Below are positions 46,024 through 55,275 of a stretch of 64,000 nucleotides of DNA, piece after piece. Under the pieces are notes generated by a model, which did no database searches, was not told the DNA's origin, and worked only from the letters and a program-made list of their open reading frames with translations. Position 1 is the first letter of the stretch. Each line of letters begins with the position of its first letter. Location of the stretch: positions 22,540 through 86,539 of the forward strand of contig JBDZVD010000016.1 of assembly GCA_040255525.1 (NCBI GenBank), read 5' to 3'. The stretch is from Rugosimonospora sp040255525 (lineage in GTDB: Bacteria; Actinomycetota; Actinomycetes; Mycobacteriales; Micromonosporaceae). The position numbers and the translations under genes were made by a program.

Positions 46024-47493
46024 GTGACCGCGCCGACCGCGCCCGCCACGCCGAGCACGCCCAGTGTGCCGGTTGACCCGCGCGTATCAACCCGCCGCAA
46101 CACCGAGCTGGCGCTCATCCTCGCCGCCATGGCGATCGTGCTCGCCTACTCGGCTGCCGTCGAGTATGCGCTGATCGGTCGGGTCACCGCGCGGTTCTGG
46201 CTGATTCCCGCGCTGCTCACGCTCCTGTTCGTGGCGGCGCACATCGTGGTGCGGACGCTGACGCCGTACGCCGACCCGGCGATCCTGCCGTGCGTGGCAC
46301 TGCTCAACGGGCTGGGCGTGGCGTTCCTGCGCCGGTTGGACCTGGGCGAGGTCGCGGCGCCGCACCGGGCCGGCTACGGAGCGCTGGCCGGGCTCGGCGT
46401 CCGGCAGCTGCTGTGGACGCTGGTCTCGATCGTGGTGGCCGCGGTCGCGCTGGCCATCGTCCGTGACCACCGGGTGCTGTCCCGGTACGCGTACACCCTC
46501 GGGTTCGTCGGGCTCGTGCTGATGATGATCCCGGCGGTACTGCCCAGCTCGCTGTCCAGCATCAACGGGGCCAAGCTCTGGATCAAGTTCGGCGGGTTCT
46601 TCCAGATCCAGCCGGGTGAGTTCGCCAAGCTGCTGCTGCTGTCGTTCTTCGCGTACTACCTGGTGCGCAAGCGCGAGGTGCTGTCGCTGGCCAGCCGGAG
46701 GTTCCTCGGGGTCGACTTCCCCCGCGGGCGCGACCTCGGCCCGGTGCTGGTGGTCTGGGCACTGAGCCTGCTCGTGCTCATCTTCGAGAAGGACCTGGGC
46801 ACCGCCCTGCTGTACTTCGGCATGTTCGTGGTCACTCTGTACATCGCCACCGAACGGGTCAGCTGGTTGATCATCGGTCTGCTGCTGTTTCTCGGCGGGG
46901 CCTTCCTGGCCAATGAGCTGGGCGCCACGATCGGCGGCCCGTTCGCCAACTTTCACGAGCGGGTCGAGGTCTGGCTCCACCCGTTCGCGGATCCGAACAA
47001 CACCGGGTACCAGCTGGTGCAGTCGCTGCTCGGGCTCGGTACCGGCGGCCTGTTCGGCGCAGGTCCCGGAGCCGGGCAGCCGGAGAACGTCCCGTTCGTC
47101 AACAACGACTTCATCTTTGCCGGCATGGGCGAGGAGAGCGGCCTGTTCGGGCTCACCGCGCTGCTGGTGGTGTACCTGCTCATCACGGTGCGCGGCCTGC
47201 GCGCCGCCATCGCCGTACGCGACTCCTTCGGCAAGCTGATGGCCGGCGGTCTGGCGTTCACCCTGGGCCTCCAGGTGTTCGTGATCGTCGGCGGGGTCAC
47301 GAAGCTGATCCCGCTCACCGGCCAGACCACGCCGTTCCTGTCCGCCGGCGGATCGTCCCTGATGGCCAACTGGCTGCTCATCGGCTTGTTGCTGCGCATC
47401 TCGGACGCGTCCCGGCGCCCGGTCAGCTCCAGTCCGATGCCGCCCGGCCAGCCACAGCGGCTGGCGGGCATGACGACGGAGATAATCCGGTGA
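46024..47493 (+). CDS. rodA: RodA/FtsW-family peptidoglycan glycosyltransferase
   Basis: A SEDS-family polymerase that makes glycan strands, partnered with the penicillin-binding protein encoded next. The 489-residue protein has about 12 membrane helices. SEDS features include INGAKLWIKFGGFFQIQPGE followed by FAKLLLLSFFAYYL, FEKDLGTALLYFGMF, GYQLVQSLLGLGTGGLFGAG, and NNDFIFAGMGEESGLFGLT, ending with QTTPFLSAGGSSLMANWLLI. Start is GTG 46024. pbpA follows after 22 bp behind GGAGG. Position in the fhaA-pknB operon supports the RodA rather than FtsW assignment. Confidence 0.95.
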   Translation: MTAPTAPATPSTPSVPVDPRVSTRRNTELALILAAMAIVLAYSAAVEYALIGRVTARFWLIPALLTLLFVAAHIVVRTLTPYADPAILPCVALLNGLGVAFLRRLDLGEVAAPHRAGYGALAGLGVRQLLWTLVSIVVAAVALAIVRDHRVLSRYAYTLGFVGLVLMMIPAVLPSSLSSINGAKLWIKFGGFFQIQPGEFAKLLLLSFFAYYLVRKREVLSLASRRFLGVDFPRGRDLGPVLVVWALSLLVLIFEKDLGTALLYFGMFVVTLYIATERVSWLIIGLLLFLGGAFLANELGATIGGPFANFHERVEVWLHPFADPNNTGYQLVQSLLGLGTGGLFGAGPGAGQPENVPFVNNDFIFAGMGEESGLFGLTALLVVYLLITVRGLRAAIAVRDSFGKLMAGGLAFTLGLQVFVIVGGVTKLIPLTGQTTPFLSAGGSSLMANWLLIGLLLRISDASRRPVSSSPMPPGQPQRLAGMTTEIIR

Positions 47494-47515
47494 GCGCGCG
47501 CGAGCGGAGGAAGCC

Positions 47516-49027
47516 ATGAACGCGCCCCTGCGCCGGGTGGGCGTGGTCGCGTTGGTCCTGTTCGGGCTGCTGTTCCTCAACCTGAACTGGGTGCAGGCGT
47601 ACAAGTCGAACGCGTACCGCACCGACCCGCACAACTCGCGGACCCAACTGACCGAGTACCAGCGCCAGCGCGGCCAGATCGCGGTGTCCGGCGGGCAGGT
47701 GATCGTGGCGCAGAGCGTCGCCACCGGCGACGAGCTGAAGTACAAGCGCAGCTACCCGCTCGGTGCCGAGTACGCGCCGTTCGTCGGGTACAAGCCGGTC
47801 AGCGGCCTGGCCACCGGTGTGGAGCAGGCGGAGAACGACTTCCTGTCCGGCAACGCCCCGGAACTGTTCGCGGACCGGATCAAGGAGATGTTCGGCAACA
47901 AGAGCACCGGCGGCAACATCCTGCTGACCATCAACAAGAAGGTGCAGGACGAGGCGTACAACGACCTGCTGCACAACCGCAACGGGGCGAAGGACGCCGC
48001 GGCCGTGGTCCTCGACCCGAGCACGGGCGCGGTTCTCGGTCTGGCGTCCACCCCGAGCTACAACCCCAACCCGCTGGTCAGCCACGACACGGACGCCGCG
48101 GGGAAGGCGTACGAGCAGCTGGGCGCGGACCCGGACAAGCCGCTGCTGAACAAGGCCACCCAGGAGACCTTCTCGCCAGGCTCGACCATGAAGGTCATCG
48201 ACTCTGCGGCGGCGCTGTCCACCGGCCAGTACACCCCGCAATCGGTGATCCCCGCCGGAGCGACGTACACGCCGATCCCGGGCGGCTCGTTCACCATGCA
48301 CAACGCCGAGGCGTCGACCTGCCCGGACCCGACGATCACCCTGATCCAGGCGCTGACCGTGTCGTGCAACACGGCGTTCGCGCAGCTGGGCGTGAAGCTC
48401 GGCTCGGCGCAGATCAAGTCGATGGCGCAGGCGTTCGGCTTCGAGGACGACGGGCTCAGCCTCGGCCGCGACGGTCATGGCGCCGGGCTGGGCGTGGCGG
48501 CCAGCCACACCGGGGACATGACCGACCAGAACGGCCAGGACGACCCGAACTACGTCGCCCAGTCCAGCATCGGCCAGCTGAACGTGCGGATGACGCCCAT
48601 GGAGGGGGCGCTGATCGCGGCGACCGTGGCCAACGGCGGCAAGCAGATGCGCCCGTATCTGATCAACAAGGCTCAGGCTCCGGACCTCACGGCCGCGTAC
48701 ACCGCGTCGCCCAAGGTGCTGCGGACCCCGGTCAACAACCAGGTGGCCGGTGACCTCCAGCAGATGATGGAGAGTGTCGTCCAGAACGGTACCGGCAGGC
48801 GGGCCAGGATCGACGGCTTCCAGGTCGGTGGAAAGACCGGAACGGCGCAGAACGCCGCGGACGACGGCGACCACGGCTGGTTCATCGGGTTCGCGATGAA
48901 GAACAACCAGCCGATCGCGGCGGTCGCGGTGTTCCTGGAGCACGCGGGCACCGGTGGCAGCGGAGAGGCCGCGCGGATCGCCGGTGACCTGATGAAGACC
49001 GTGATCTCTGAGAAGAGGATCAAATGA
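47516..49027 (+). CDS. pbpA: PbpA: class B penicillin-binding protein (transpeptidase)
   Basis: PbpA cross-links peptidoglycan and pairs with RodA. The 503-residue protein has a short cytoplasmic N-terminus, a membrane helix (about 6-28, VGVVALVLFGLLFLNLNWVQ) and a transpeptidase domain with the catalytic STMK (Ser223-Lys226), SCN (283-285) and KTGT (440-443). This is the short class B form without a large dimerisation domain, as for mycobacterial PbpA. ATG 47516 follows GCGGAGGAAG. pknA begins 19 bp downstream. Confidence 0.95.
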   Translation: MNAPLRRVGVVALVLFGLLFLNLNWVQAYKSNAYRTDPHNSRTQLTEYQRQRGQIAVSGGQVIVAQSVATGDELKYKRSYPLGAEYAPFVGYKPVSGLATGVEQAENDFLSGNAPELFADRIKEMFGNKSTGGNILLTINKKVQDEAYNDLLHNRNGAKDAAAVVLDPSTGAVLGLASTPSYNPNPLVSHDTDAAGKAYEQLGADPDKPLLNKATQETFSPGSTMKVIDSAAALSTGQYTPQSVIPAGATYTPIPGGSFTMHNAEASTCPDPTITLIQALTVSCNTAFAQLGVKLGSAQIKSMAQAFGFEDDGLSLGRDGHGAGLGVAASHTGDMTDQNGQDDPNYVAQSSIGQLNVRMTPMEGALIAATVANGGKQMRPYLINKAQAPDLTAAYTASPKVLRTPVNNQVAGDLQQMMESVVQNGTGRRARIDGFQVGGKTGTAQNAADDGDHGWFIGFAMKNNQPIAAVAVFLEHAGTGGSGEAARIAGDLMKTVISEKRIK

Positions 49028-49046
49028 GCCGGGGCGGGCCGTCGCG

Positions 49047-50726
49047 ATGGTGAACGTGGGCACCACGCTCGGTGGGCGGTACCGGCTGGACGAGCGGATC
49101 GCCGGCGGCGGCATGGGCGAGGTCTGGCGCGGTACGGACGACGTGCTCGGACGTACCGTCGCGGTGAAGATCCTCCTGCCTGCGTTACTGGAGGATCCCG
49201 GCTTCGTCGAGCGGTTCCGGGGCGAGGCGCGCACCATGGCGACCATCAGCCACCCCGGCGTGGTCAACGTCTACGACTACGGTTCCGACCCAGTGGCCGG
49301 CGCCTATCTGGTGATGGAGTACGTCGAGGGCGACGCGCTGTCCCGTACCCTCGGGCGGGTCGGCCGGCTCACCCCGGGGCGCACCATGGCCCTGGTGGCG
49401 CAGGCCGCCGACGCCCTCCAGGCGGCCCACGACAAGGGCATCGTGCACCGTGACGTGAAGCCGGGCAACCTGCTGGTCCGGCCGGACGGCACGCTGGTGC
49501 TGACCGACTTCGGGATCGCCCGCTCGGCGATCGTCGGGCAGCTCACCGCTGTCGGTTCGGTGCTCGGCACCGCCTCGTACATCTCCCCGGAGCAGGCGGC
49601 CGGCGCGGTGGCGACACCGCTGTCCGACGTGTACGCGCTGGGTGTCGTCGCGTACCAGTGCCTCGCCGGGCGCCGTCCGTTCGAGGGTGACAACCCGCTC
49701 GAGATCGCGATGCAGCACGTCCGCTCGCAGCCGCCGCCGCTGCCCAGGGACACCCCGCCGAACGTCCGGGCGATCGTCGAACGGACGATGGCCAAGGAGC
49801 CCAGCGCCCGGTACCCGAGCGCGGCCGCGCTCGGCCAGGTCGCGCGTCGTGCCGCCGCCGGCCTCGCGGGCGGGGCCGGGCCGGGTGTCGGGCCGGCCGG
49901 CGTCCCGGTGTCGGTACCGCCCATCGCGTCCCAGACCTCACCCGGGCCGCTCGGGTCGGCCGCCGCCCCGACGGTCCGGGCACCGGCCGGCGGCGTACCG
50001 GCGGCCCGGCCCCCGGTCGCCGGAGTGCCGGCGACCCGCACCATGCCGGGGTACCCGGGTGCGGCGGCGCGTACCAGGCCGGTCAGCCCGGCCGGTTACG
50101 CGCGGGGCAGCGCGTTGCCGCCGACCCAGACGCCGCGCCGGCCCGAGCCGCCGTACCCGGCCGCCAGTCCGCCGCCCAAGGGCGGGGGCAGCAACAGCCG
50201 GGCGGTACTCACCGGTGTGCTCGTCGGACTGGTGGCCCTGCTGCTGATCGGCGCGGGCGTGCTCGCGTTCGTTCTGGCCTCGCAGCACGACGACGGCACG
50301 TCGCCGACGGCGACCGACACTCCCAGCACCCAGGCGACCACGGCGGCTGCGCCGCCCACGAACGACCAGCCGCGGAACACGCCCACCACGGGCCCTGCCG
50401 ACCAGCTCGTCAACCTGCACTGTGACCAGCTGATCGGCAGGCCGTACAGCGTGGTGGCAAGGATTCTGGAGGACGCGAACTTCGGCGTCGATGAGGACAA
50501 GGTGAACGGCGGCGGCAAGGCCGGCACGGTTCTGGACGTGACTCCGTGCCGGGCCCGGCCGGGCGACACGATCAGGGTCGAGGTCACCACCGGCAAGGGC
50601 GGCGACGGCGGCGGGGGCGGCGGCGGATCCGGCCCGTCCACCCAGCCGACGACCCCGTACCCGGATCAGACCTGTGGCACCGGTGGGCAAGGCGACTGCA
50701 CACCAGACCCACAGAAATCCCACTGA
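49047..50726 (+). CDS. pknA: PknA-type transmembrane Ser/Thr protein kinase
   Basis: A eukaryotic-like kinase that phosphorylates division and wall-growth proteins. The 559-residue protein has an N-terminal kinase domain (about 1-270): glycine loop IAGGGMGEVWRG, Lys in VAVKILLP, HRDVKPGNLLV, DFGIARS, and GTASYISPEQ; a Pro/Ala-rich juxtamembrane region; a membrane helix near 390-412 (VLTGVLVGLVALLLIGAGVL); and an extracytoplasmic segment with one PASTA-like unit (LIGRPYSVVARILEDANFGV) plus four cysteines and a Gly-rich run. The PASTA-like segment is unusual, since M. tuberculosis PknA lacks one. Start ATG 49047. Confidence 0.93.
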   Translation: MVNVGTTLGGRYRLDERIAGGGMGEVWRGTDDVLGRTVAVKILLPALLEDPGFVERFRGEARTMATISHPGVVNVYDYGSDPVAGAYLVMEYVEGDALSRTLGRVGRLTPGRTMALVAQAADALQAAHDKGIVHRDVKPGNLLVRPDGTLVLTDFGIARSAIVGQLTAVGSVLGTASYISPEQAAGAVATPLSDVYALGVVAYQCLAGRRPFEGDNPLEIAMQHVRSQPPPLPRDTPPNVRAIVERTMAKEPSARYPSAAALGQVARRAAAGLAGGAGPGVGPAGVPVSVPPIASQTSPGPLGSAAAPTVRAPAGGVPAARPPVAGVPATRTMPGYPGAAARTRPVSPAGYARGSALPPTQTPRRPEPPYPAASPPPKGGGSNSRAVLTGVLVGLVALLLIGAGVLAFVLASQHDDGTSPTATDTPSTQATTAAAPPTNDQPRNTPTTGPADQLVNLHCDQLIGRPYSVVARILEDANFGVDEDKVNGGGKAGTVLDVTPCRARPGDTIRVEVTTGKGGDGGGGGGGSGPSTQPTTPYPDQTCGTGGQGDCTPDPQKSH

Positions 50727-50788
50727 ACGCCATCGGGCAGGAATGGCAAGGGACCGATGAACATCGATGTTGAAGGACGACTGACGAC

Positions 50789-52513
50789 ATGAGTGCGGGC
50801 CGCCTGCTCGGGGGCAGGTACCAGGTCGGCGAGCTGCTCGGCTACGGCGGGATGGCCGAGGTGCACCGCGGCCGTGACCTCCGACTGGGCCGGGACGTGG
50901 CGATCAAGATGCTGCGTACCGACCTGGCCAGGGACCGCACTTTCCAGGAGCGGTTCCGCCGCGAGGCGCAGAACGCGGCCTCGCTCAACCACCCGGCGAT
51001 CGTCGCCGTCTACGACACCGGCGAGGAGCGCGCGCCGACCGGCGAGACCATCCCGTTCATCGTCATGGAGTTCGTCAACGGTCGCACCCTGAAAGAGGTG
51101 CTGGCGGCCGAGGGCCGGCTGATGCCGCGCCGCGCGCTGGAGATCAGCGCGGACATCTGTGCCGCCCTGGAGTTCAGCCACCGGCACTCGATCATTCACC
51201 GGGACATCAAGCCCGGCAACGTCATGCTCACCCAGACCGGCCAGGTCAAGGTGATGGACTTCGGCATCGCCCGCGCCCTGGCCAGCGGCGCGACCACGAT
51301 GACGCAGACCAGCGCGGTGATCGGCACCGCCCAGTACCTGTCGCCCGAACAGGCGCGGGGCGAGGCGGTGGACGCCCGTTCCGACGTGTACGCCACCGGC
51401 TGCGTCGTGTACGAGCTGCTCACCGGACACCCGCCGTTCGTCGGCGACAACCCGGTGTCGGTCGCGTACCAGCATGTCCGGGAGGATCCGCTGCCGCCCA
51501 GCGACTCCAACCGGGACGTGCCGCCGGACGTCGACGCCGTGGTGCTCAAGGCCCTGGCGAAGAACCGGATGAACCGGTATCAGAGTGCCGGTGAGATGCG
51601 CGGCGACCTGCTGCGCGCGGCGGCCGGCAGGCCGGTGCTCGCGACCCCGGTGATGCCGCCGGAAGAGCGCACCATGCCGATCCCGCCGCAGCAGCCCCGG
51701 CTGGTCGGCAACCGCAACACCGGCACGATGGCCCGGGTCGGCAACCCGCAGCGGCGGCGTGCCTCGAACTGGGTGATCGCCTGTCTGGTGATCCTCGGCG
51801 TACTCGCGCTCGGCGCCCTGGGTACCGGTCTGTACCTGGCCAACCACACACCGCAGTCCCGGGTCCCGGACCTCACGCACAAGAGCGTCGCGGAAGCGCA
51901 GAGTCTGCTGGCGCGGAACAATCTGCGAGGCCTGAAGCACGTGGTATACAGCATGGACTGCACGAAGGACACCGTGGTCGACCAGACGATGCCGCCGCAG
52001 ACGCAGGTGAACCAGAACACGGTGATCAGGTACGACGTCTGCGGCGGGCCGCAATCGGTCAAGGTGCCGCCGCTCGTCGGCCTCACCCAGGACGCGGCCC
52101 AGGACGCGCTCAGCGCCGCGCAGCTCACCCCGAACTTCCAGAACGTCGACAGCCCGGTCAACGACAAGGGCAAGGTGGTCAGCGTCGATCCCAAGGAGCA
52201 GCAGGAGGTCCCCCAGGGCAGTACGGTGACGGTCGGCATCGGGAAGGGCAACCAGGCGCAGGTGCCGGACCTGTCCGGCCTGTCCGAGGCTCAGGCCCGG
52301 CAGCGGCTCAAGGACCTGGGTTTCACGAACGTCTCCGCTCCGTCGCAACTGACCGACGACCCGGACCAGGTGAACACGGTGACCGGCCAGTCACCGTCGC
52401 CGGGCACCATCAGGAAGCTGGGCGACCGGATCACGATCTTCATCGGCAAGGCTGCCGAGGTGAGTTCGCCCACCCCGAGCGTGACGGAGAGCAGCGGGTC
52501 CCCGACGCCGTAA
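50789..52513 (+). CDS. pknB: PknB: PASTA-domain Ser/Thr protein kinase
   Basis: PknB senses muropeptides or lipid II and regulates wall synthesis. The 574-residue protein has a kinase domain (about 1-275: LLGYGGMAEVHRGRD, VAIKMLRTDL, HRDIKPGNVMLT, DFGIARAL, GTAQYLSPEQARGE), a membrane helix (about 328-351, WVIACLVILGVLALGALGTG) and three consecutive PASTA domains (about 353-555) with VPDLTHKSVAEAQSLLARNN, VPPLVGLTQDAAQDALSAAQ and VPDLSGLSEAQARQRLKDLG. Four PASTA units are usual in mycobacteria, so this is one fewer. ATG 50789 begins the last gene of the operon; trpG/pabA converges on it. Confidence 0.96.
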   Translation: MSAGRLLGGRYQVGELLGYGGMAEVHRGRDLRLGRDVAIKMLRTDLARDRTFQERFRREAQNAASLNHPAIVAVYDTGEERAPTGETIPFIVMEFVNGRTLKEVLAAEGRLMPRRALEISADICAALEFSHRHSIIHRDIKPGNVMLTQTGQVKVMDFGIARALASGATTMTQTSAVIGTAQYLSPEQARGEAVDARSDVYATGCVVYELLTGHPPFVGDNPVSVAYQHVREDPLPPSDSNRDVPPDVDAVVLKALAKNRMNRYQSAGEMRGDLLRAAAGRPVLATPVMPPEERTMPIPPQQPRLVGNRNTGTMARVGNPQRRRASNWVIACLVILGVLALGALGTGLYLANHTPQSRVPDLTHKSVAEAQSLLARNNLRGLKHVVYSMDCTKDTVVDQTMPPQTQVNQNTVIRYDVCGGPQSVKVPPLVGLTQDAAQDALSAAQLTPNFQNVDSPVNDKGKVVSVDPKEQQEVPQGSTVTVGIGKGNQAQVPDLSGLSEAQARQRLKDLGFTNVSAPSQLTDDPDQVNTVTGQSPSPGTIRKLGDRITIFIGKAAEVSSPTPSVTESSGSPTP

Positions 52514-52569
52514 GGCCGCGAAGCCCGGCGCCGGCCGGCCCGCCGCGGCGATCGGGGCGCTTCGATGGA

Positions 52570-53217
52570 TCAGGCGGCGAAGGCGGCCAGCCGGCGCGCC
52601 TCGACATCCTCGACGAGGGCCGGGGCGCGGTCCAGCGCCTGCGAATACCCGCAGGTCGCCAGCCAGTTCGCCAGCAACAGGTGACCGCCCTGGGTCAGCA
52701 CCGACTCGGGGTGGAACTGCACTCCCTCGATCGGCAGGCTCCGGTGGCGCATCGCCATCACCACACCCGACTCGGTGCGGCCGGTGACCTCGATCTCGTC
52801 GGGCAGCGTGGACTCCACGACGGCCAGCGAGTGGTACCGGGTCGCCGTGAACGGGTCGGGCAGGCCGGCCAGGACACCGTCGCCCCCGTGGTGTACCTGC
52901 GAGGTCTTGCCGTGCAGCAGTTCCGGCGCCCGGTTGACCGTGGCACCGTACGCCGCCCCGATCGCCTGGTGCCCCAGGCAGACTCCGAAGATCGGCAGCC
53001 GCCCGCCGTACTCACGCACCAGCGGCATGCAGACGCCCGCGCGCTGGGGGGTGCCCGGCCCCGGCGACAGGAGCACGCCGGCCGGGTCGATCCGGCCGAC
53101 CTCCGCCAGGTCGATCTCGTCGTTGCGCCGGACCTCGCAGTCCACGCCGAGCTGGCCAAGATACTGCACGAGGTTGTAGACGAACGAGTCGTAGTTGTCC
53201 ACGACCAGGATGCGCAT
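52570..53217 (-). CDS. Anthranilate/aminodeoxychorismate synthase glutamine amidotransferase subunit
   Basis: A class I glutaminase that supplies ammonia to TrpE or PabB. The 215-residue protein shows RILVVDNYDSFVYNLVQYLG, LLSPGPGTPQRAGV, the nucleophile cysteine in IFGVCLGHQAIGAAYG, and the His-Glu pair in IEGVQFHPESVLTQGG. The neighbourhood (between pknB and the sortase/crgA genes) is the one occupied by trpG in M. tuberculosis, so trpG or pabA is the likely symbol; sequence does not decide between tryptophan and folate. ATG 53217 is used although no strong ribosome-binding site is visible. The partner synthase is not in the window. Confidence 0.93.
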   Translation of the reverse strand: MRILVVDNYDSFVYNLVQYLGQLGVDCEVRRNDEIDLAEVGRIDPAGVLLSPGPGTPQRAGVCMPLVREYGGRLPIFGVCLGHQAIGAAYGATVNRAPELLHGKTSQVHHGGDGVLAGLPDPFTATRYHSLAVVESTLPDEIEVTGRTESGVVMAMRHRSLPIEGVQFHPESVLTQGGHLLLANWLATCGYSQALDRAPALVEDVEARRLAAFAA

Positions 53218-53222
53218 GCGTG

Positions 53223-53438
53223 TCACCTTGAGGCAGAGGGGGAGGCCGGGACCACGCTGTCCTGGCTCGTCGAGCCGTTCCCGGTGGTCACCTGGCCGTC
53301 GTTGTACGGCAGGTAGGGATCGATCGCCGGGAAGGCCAGGTACCAGAGTAGAGCAGCCGCCGCGGCGATGAGCAGCACCGAGCCGGCGAGCTTGCCGGGC
53401 CACCCGAACGGCAGCCTGTGCCAGATCCAGCTGTACAC
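53223..53438 (-). CDS. Small single-pass membrane protein encoded with the sortase
   Basis: A 71-residue protein: YSWIWHRLPFGWPGKLAGSV at the start, one membrane helix (LLIAAAAALLWYLAFPAI) and a polar Ser-rich tail ending SVVPASPSASR on the outside. The GTG at 53438 lies one base after the sortase stop, indicating coupled translation, and trpG/pabA begins 5 bp after its stop. I recognise it only as a small protein often kept between sortase and trpG genes in Micromonosporaceae-type genomes; no function is known to me. Confidence 0.75.
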   Translation of the reverse strand: MYSWIWHRLPFGWPGKLAGSVLLIAAAAALLWYLAFPAIDPYLPYNDGQVTTGNGSTSQDSVVPASPSASR

Positions 53439-53439
53439 G

Positions 53440-54297
53440 TCAACTCCCCAGTTCCGTCGGGCGTACGTCGTGGGGGGTGGTCTGCACCAGGGTGCCGTGG
53501 ACGATCATCCGTTGGTAGTTGTCCCACTTGGGGTTGCAGGTGGTGAGCGTGATGTCCGCTTGCGTCGGCGCGACGCCCGGCTTGTCGGGGGTGGGTGCGA
53601 TGACCTCCATCGCGTGCGGGCTCACGATCTCGTTCTGGTAGACCCGGTACACGTACCAGTCGGTCGCGGTTTCCATGATCAGGTAGTCGCCAGCCTGTAC
53701 CTGGTCGAGATCCCAGAACATGCCCCGCTCGCGGTGCCCGGCGGCGGCGAAGTTTCCGATCTGGCCCGGCATCGCGGTGCCCGGGTAGTGGCCCGGAGCC
53801 CCCCGCAGATCGTCGAGCGAGACACCCTGGACGACCACCCACTGCAGGTCGAGCTTGGGGATGTAGAGCCGGCCGATCGCGGAGCCGTCCGGAGGCGGGG
53901 GCACCGGCGCGGCGGCCGCGGGCGCGGCGGGCGCGGCGCTCGGCACGGTCGGCGGGGCAGCCCAGTTCTGGGTCAGCCGCCGGTCGAGGTCCCGCTGATG
54001 GTCTTTGATCATCCCGACCCGGCCGTACAGCTGGTACGCCACGAAGAGCAGCAGGATCACTCCGAAAGTGATCATCAGTTCGCCGCCGGTGCGGGCGACC
54101 GCCCGCGCGGTACGGGCGAAGCGCCCCGGCTCCGGTGAGATCCGGTCTGGCCCTTCCGGCTGCACGGGCACCGCCGGTCTCGGCAGCGTGCCCGGCGACA
54201 CACCCTCCACCGCAGACGCCTCCATCGGGACGTCCATCGGATCCAGCTCGATTGTGCGATCCTTGTCCATTGCGCGGTGTTTGGGCGTGTGCGCCAT
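53440..54297 (-). CDS. Class E sortase
   Basis: Sortases attach secreted proteins to the cell wall; class E members recognise LAxTG-type signals and serve high-GC Gram-positives. The 285-residue protein has a cytoplasmic N-terminus of about 70 residues, a membrane helix (about 75-95, GGELMITFGVILLLFVAYQL), a Pro/Ala-rich linker and the sortase barrel. Catalytic residues are His in AAGHRERGMFWDL, Cys in ITLTTCNPKW and Arg in YQRMIVHG. ATG 54297 begins just after the DUF881 gene. In Streptomyces and relatives such a sortase also occurs near crgA. Confidence 0.93.
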   Translation of the reverse strand: MAHTPKHRAMDKDRTIELDPMDVPMEASAVEGVSPGTLPRPAVPVQPEGPDRISPEPGRFARTARAVARTGGELMITFGVILLLFVAYQLYGRVGMIKDHQRDLDRRLTQNWAAPPTVPSAAPAAPAAAAPVPPPPDGSAIGRLYIPKLDLQWVVVQGVSLDDLRGAPGHYPGTAMPGQIGNFAAAGHRERGMFWDLDQVQAGDYLIMETATDWYVYRVYQNEIVSPHAMEVIAPTPDKPGVAPTQADITLTTCNPKWDNYQRMIVHGTLVQTTPHDVRPTELGS

Positions 54298-54309
54298 AGT
54301 TTTACCCTG

Positions 54310-55128
54310 TCACGAGTATGACCCCGTCGGTTGGGCGAACTGCAAATCGGTCGAACCGTCATAGGCGGGCAGCGTCACGTCACCGCGCACCTGGACGTCG
54401 TAACCGAGGCCGAACGCGGCGACCGCCGACCGGTAGATGCGCACGCCGCCGGACGCGTCGAGCGCGGACCGCATCTGGCCTGGGTCGCCGATCGCCGTGA
54501 TCTCGAACGGCGGCGAATACACCCGGCCGCCCAGCAGCAGAGTGTTGCCCACACAGCGGACCGCGCTGGTGGAGATGACGCGTTCTCCCATGATCGTCAT
54601 GGCTTCCGCGCCGCCGGCCCAGAGTGCGTTGACCACGGCCTGGACGTCCTGCTGGTGAACCACCACGTCGTCCGGCTTGGCGCCCGGCGGCAGCGAGCCG
54701 TCCGCGCGCTTCGGGGCGTCGTTGAGCTTGATCGTCAACCCCGGCCCGTGCACCTTGGACAGACCGGCATCGGCCTTCTCCGCGTCGGCACGGGCCTGCT
54801 GCCGGGCGGTGTCGGCGTCGGAACTCGCCACCTGCTCGGTCTTCGCGCTGTTGTCGTCGCGCAGCGAGGACTCCTGCTTGTCCAGTTGCTCGATCTGCCG
54901 GTTGCGATCGGCGATCAGGTTGGAGAGCTGGGGAGTCCGGTCGTCGCGGAGGGCGGTGCCGTGGGCCGTGTGCGCGCTCGTGCTCAGCAGCATGCCGGTG
55001 AGCAACGCCACCACCGGTACCAGCGCCGACCACGCGGTAGGCCGGCGGCGCCGGCGCCGCAGCAGGCCCGATCCGGCCCGCCGAACCGCCTCACGCCAGG
55101 ACGAGGTGCCCGATGTGTACTCTTCCAC
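54310..55128 (-). CDS. DUF881 membrane protein near crgA
   Basis: A 272-residue protein with a basic N-terminus (SGLLRRRRRRPTAWS), a membrane helix (ALVPVVALLTGMLLSTSAHT), a coiled-coil stretch (about 75-120: LIADRNRQIEQLDKQESSLR, then many Asp/Ala/Glu) and a C-terminal DUF881 domain with GPGLTIKLNDAPK, NALWAGGAEAMTIMGERV and SPPFEITAIGDPGQM. DUF881 proteins occur next to crgA or in division clusters of Actinobacteria, for example the gene between crgA and trpG in M. tuberculosis. GTG 55128 follows TGAGGGAGG. Role is unproven. Confidence 0.88.
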   Translation of the reverse strand: MEEYTSGTSSWREAVRRAGSGLLRRRRRRPTAWSALVPVVALLTGMLLSTSAHTAHGTALRDDRTPQLSNLIADRNRQIEQLDKQESSLRDDNSAKTEQVASSDADTARQQARADAEKADAGLSKVHGPGLTIKLNDAPKRADGSLPPGAKPDDVVVHQQDVQAVVNALWAGGAEAMTIMGERVISTSAVRCVGNTLLLGGRVYSPPFEITAIGDPGQMRSALDASGGVRIYRSAVAAFGLGYDVQVRGDVTLPAYDGSTDLQFAQPTGSYS

Positions 55129-55275
55129 GACCCTCCCTCATCCTCGTCCCTCACTGTTAACGCCCGGGTGCGGTGGCGACTACGCTTGTTACGGACATTA
55201 TTCTGGCTGTGCTCGGGTGTTCACATAGCGGGCAGACGCGGTAGTGTTCAGCGACGTTCCCTCCAGGAGAGCACA

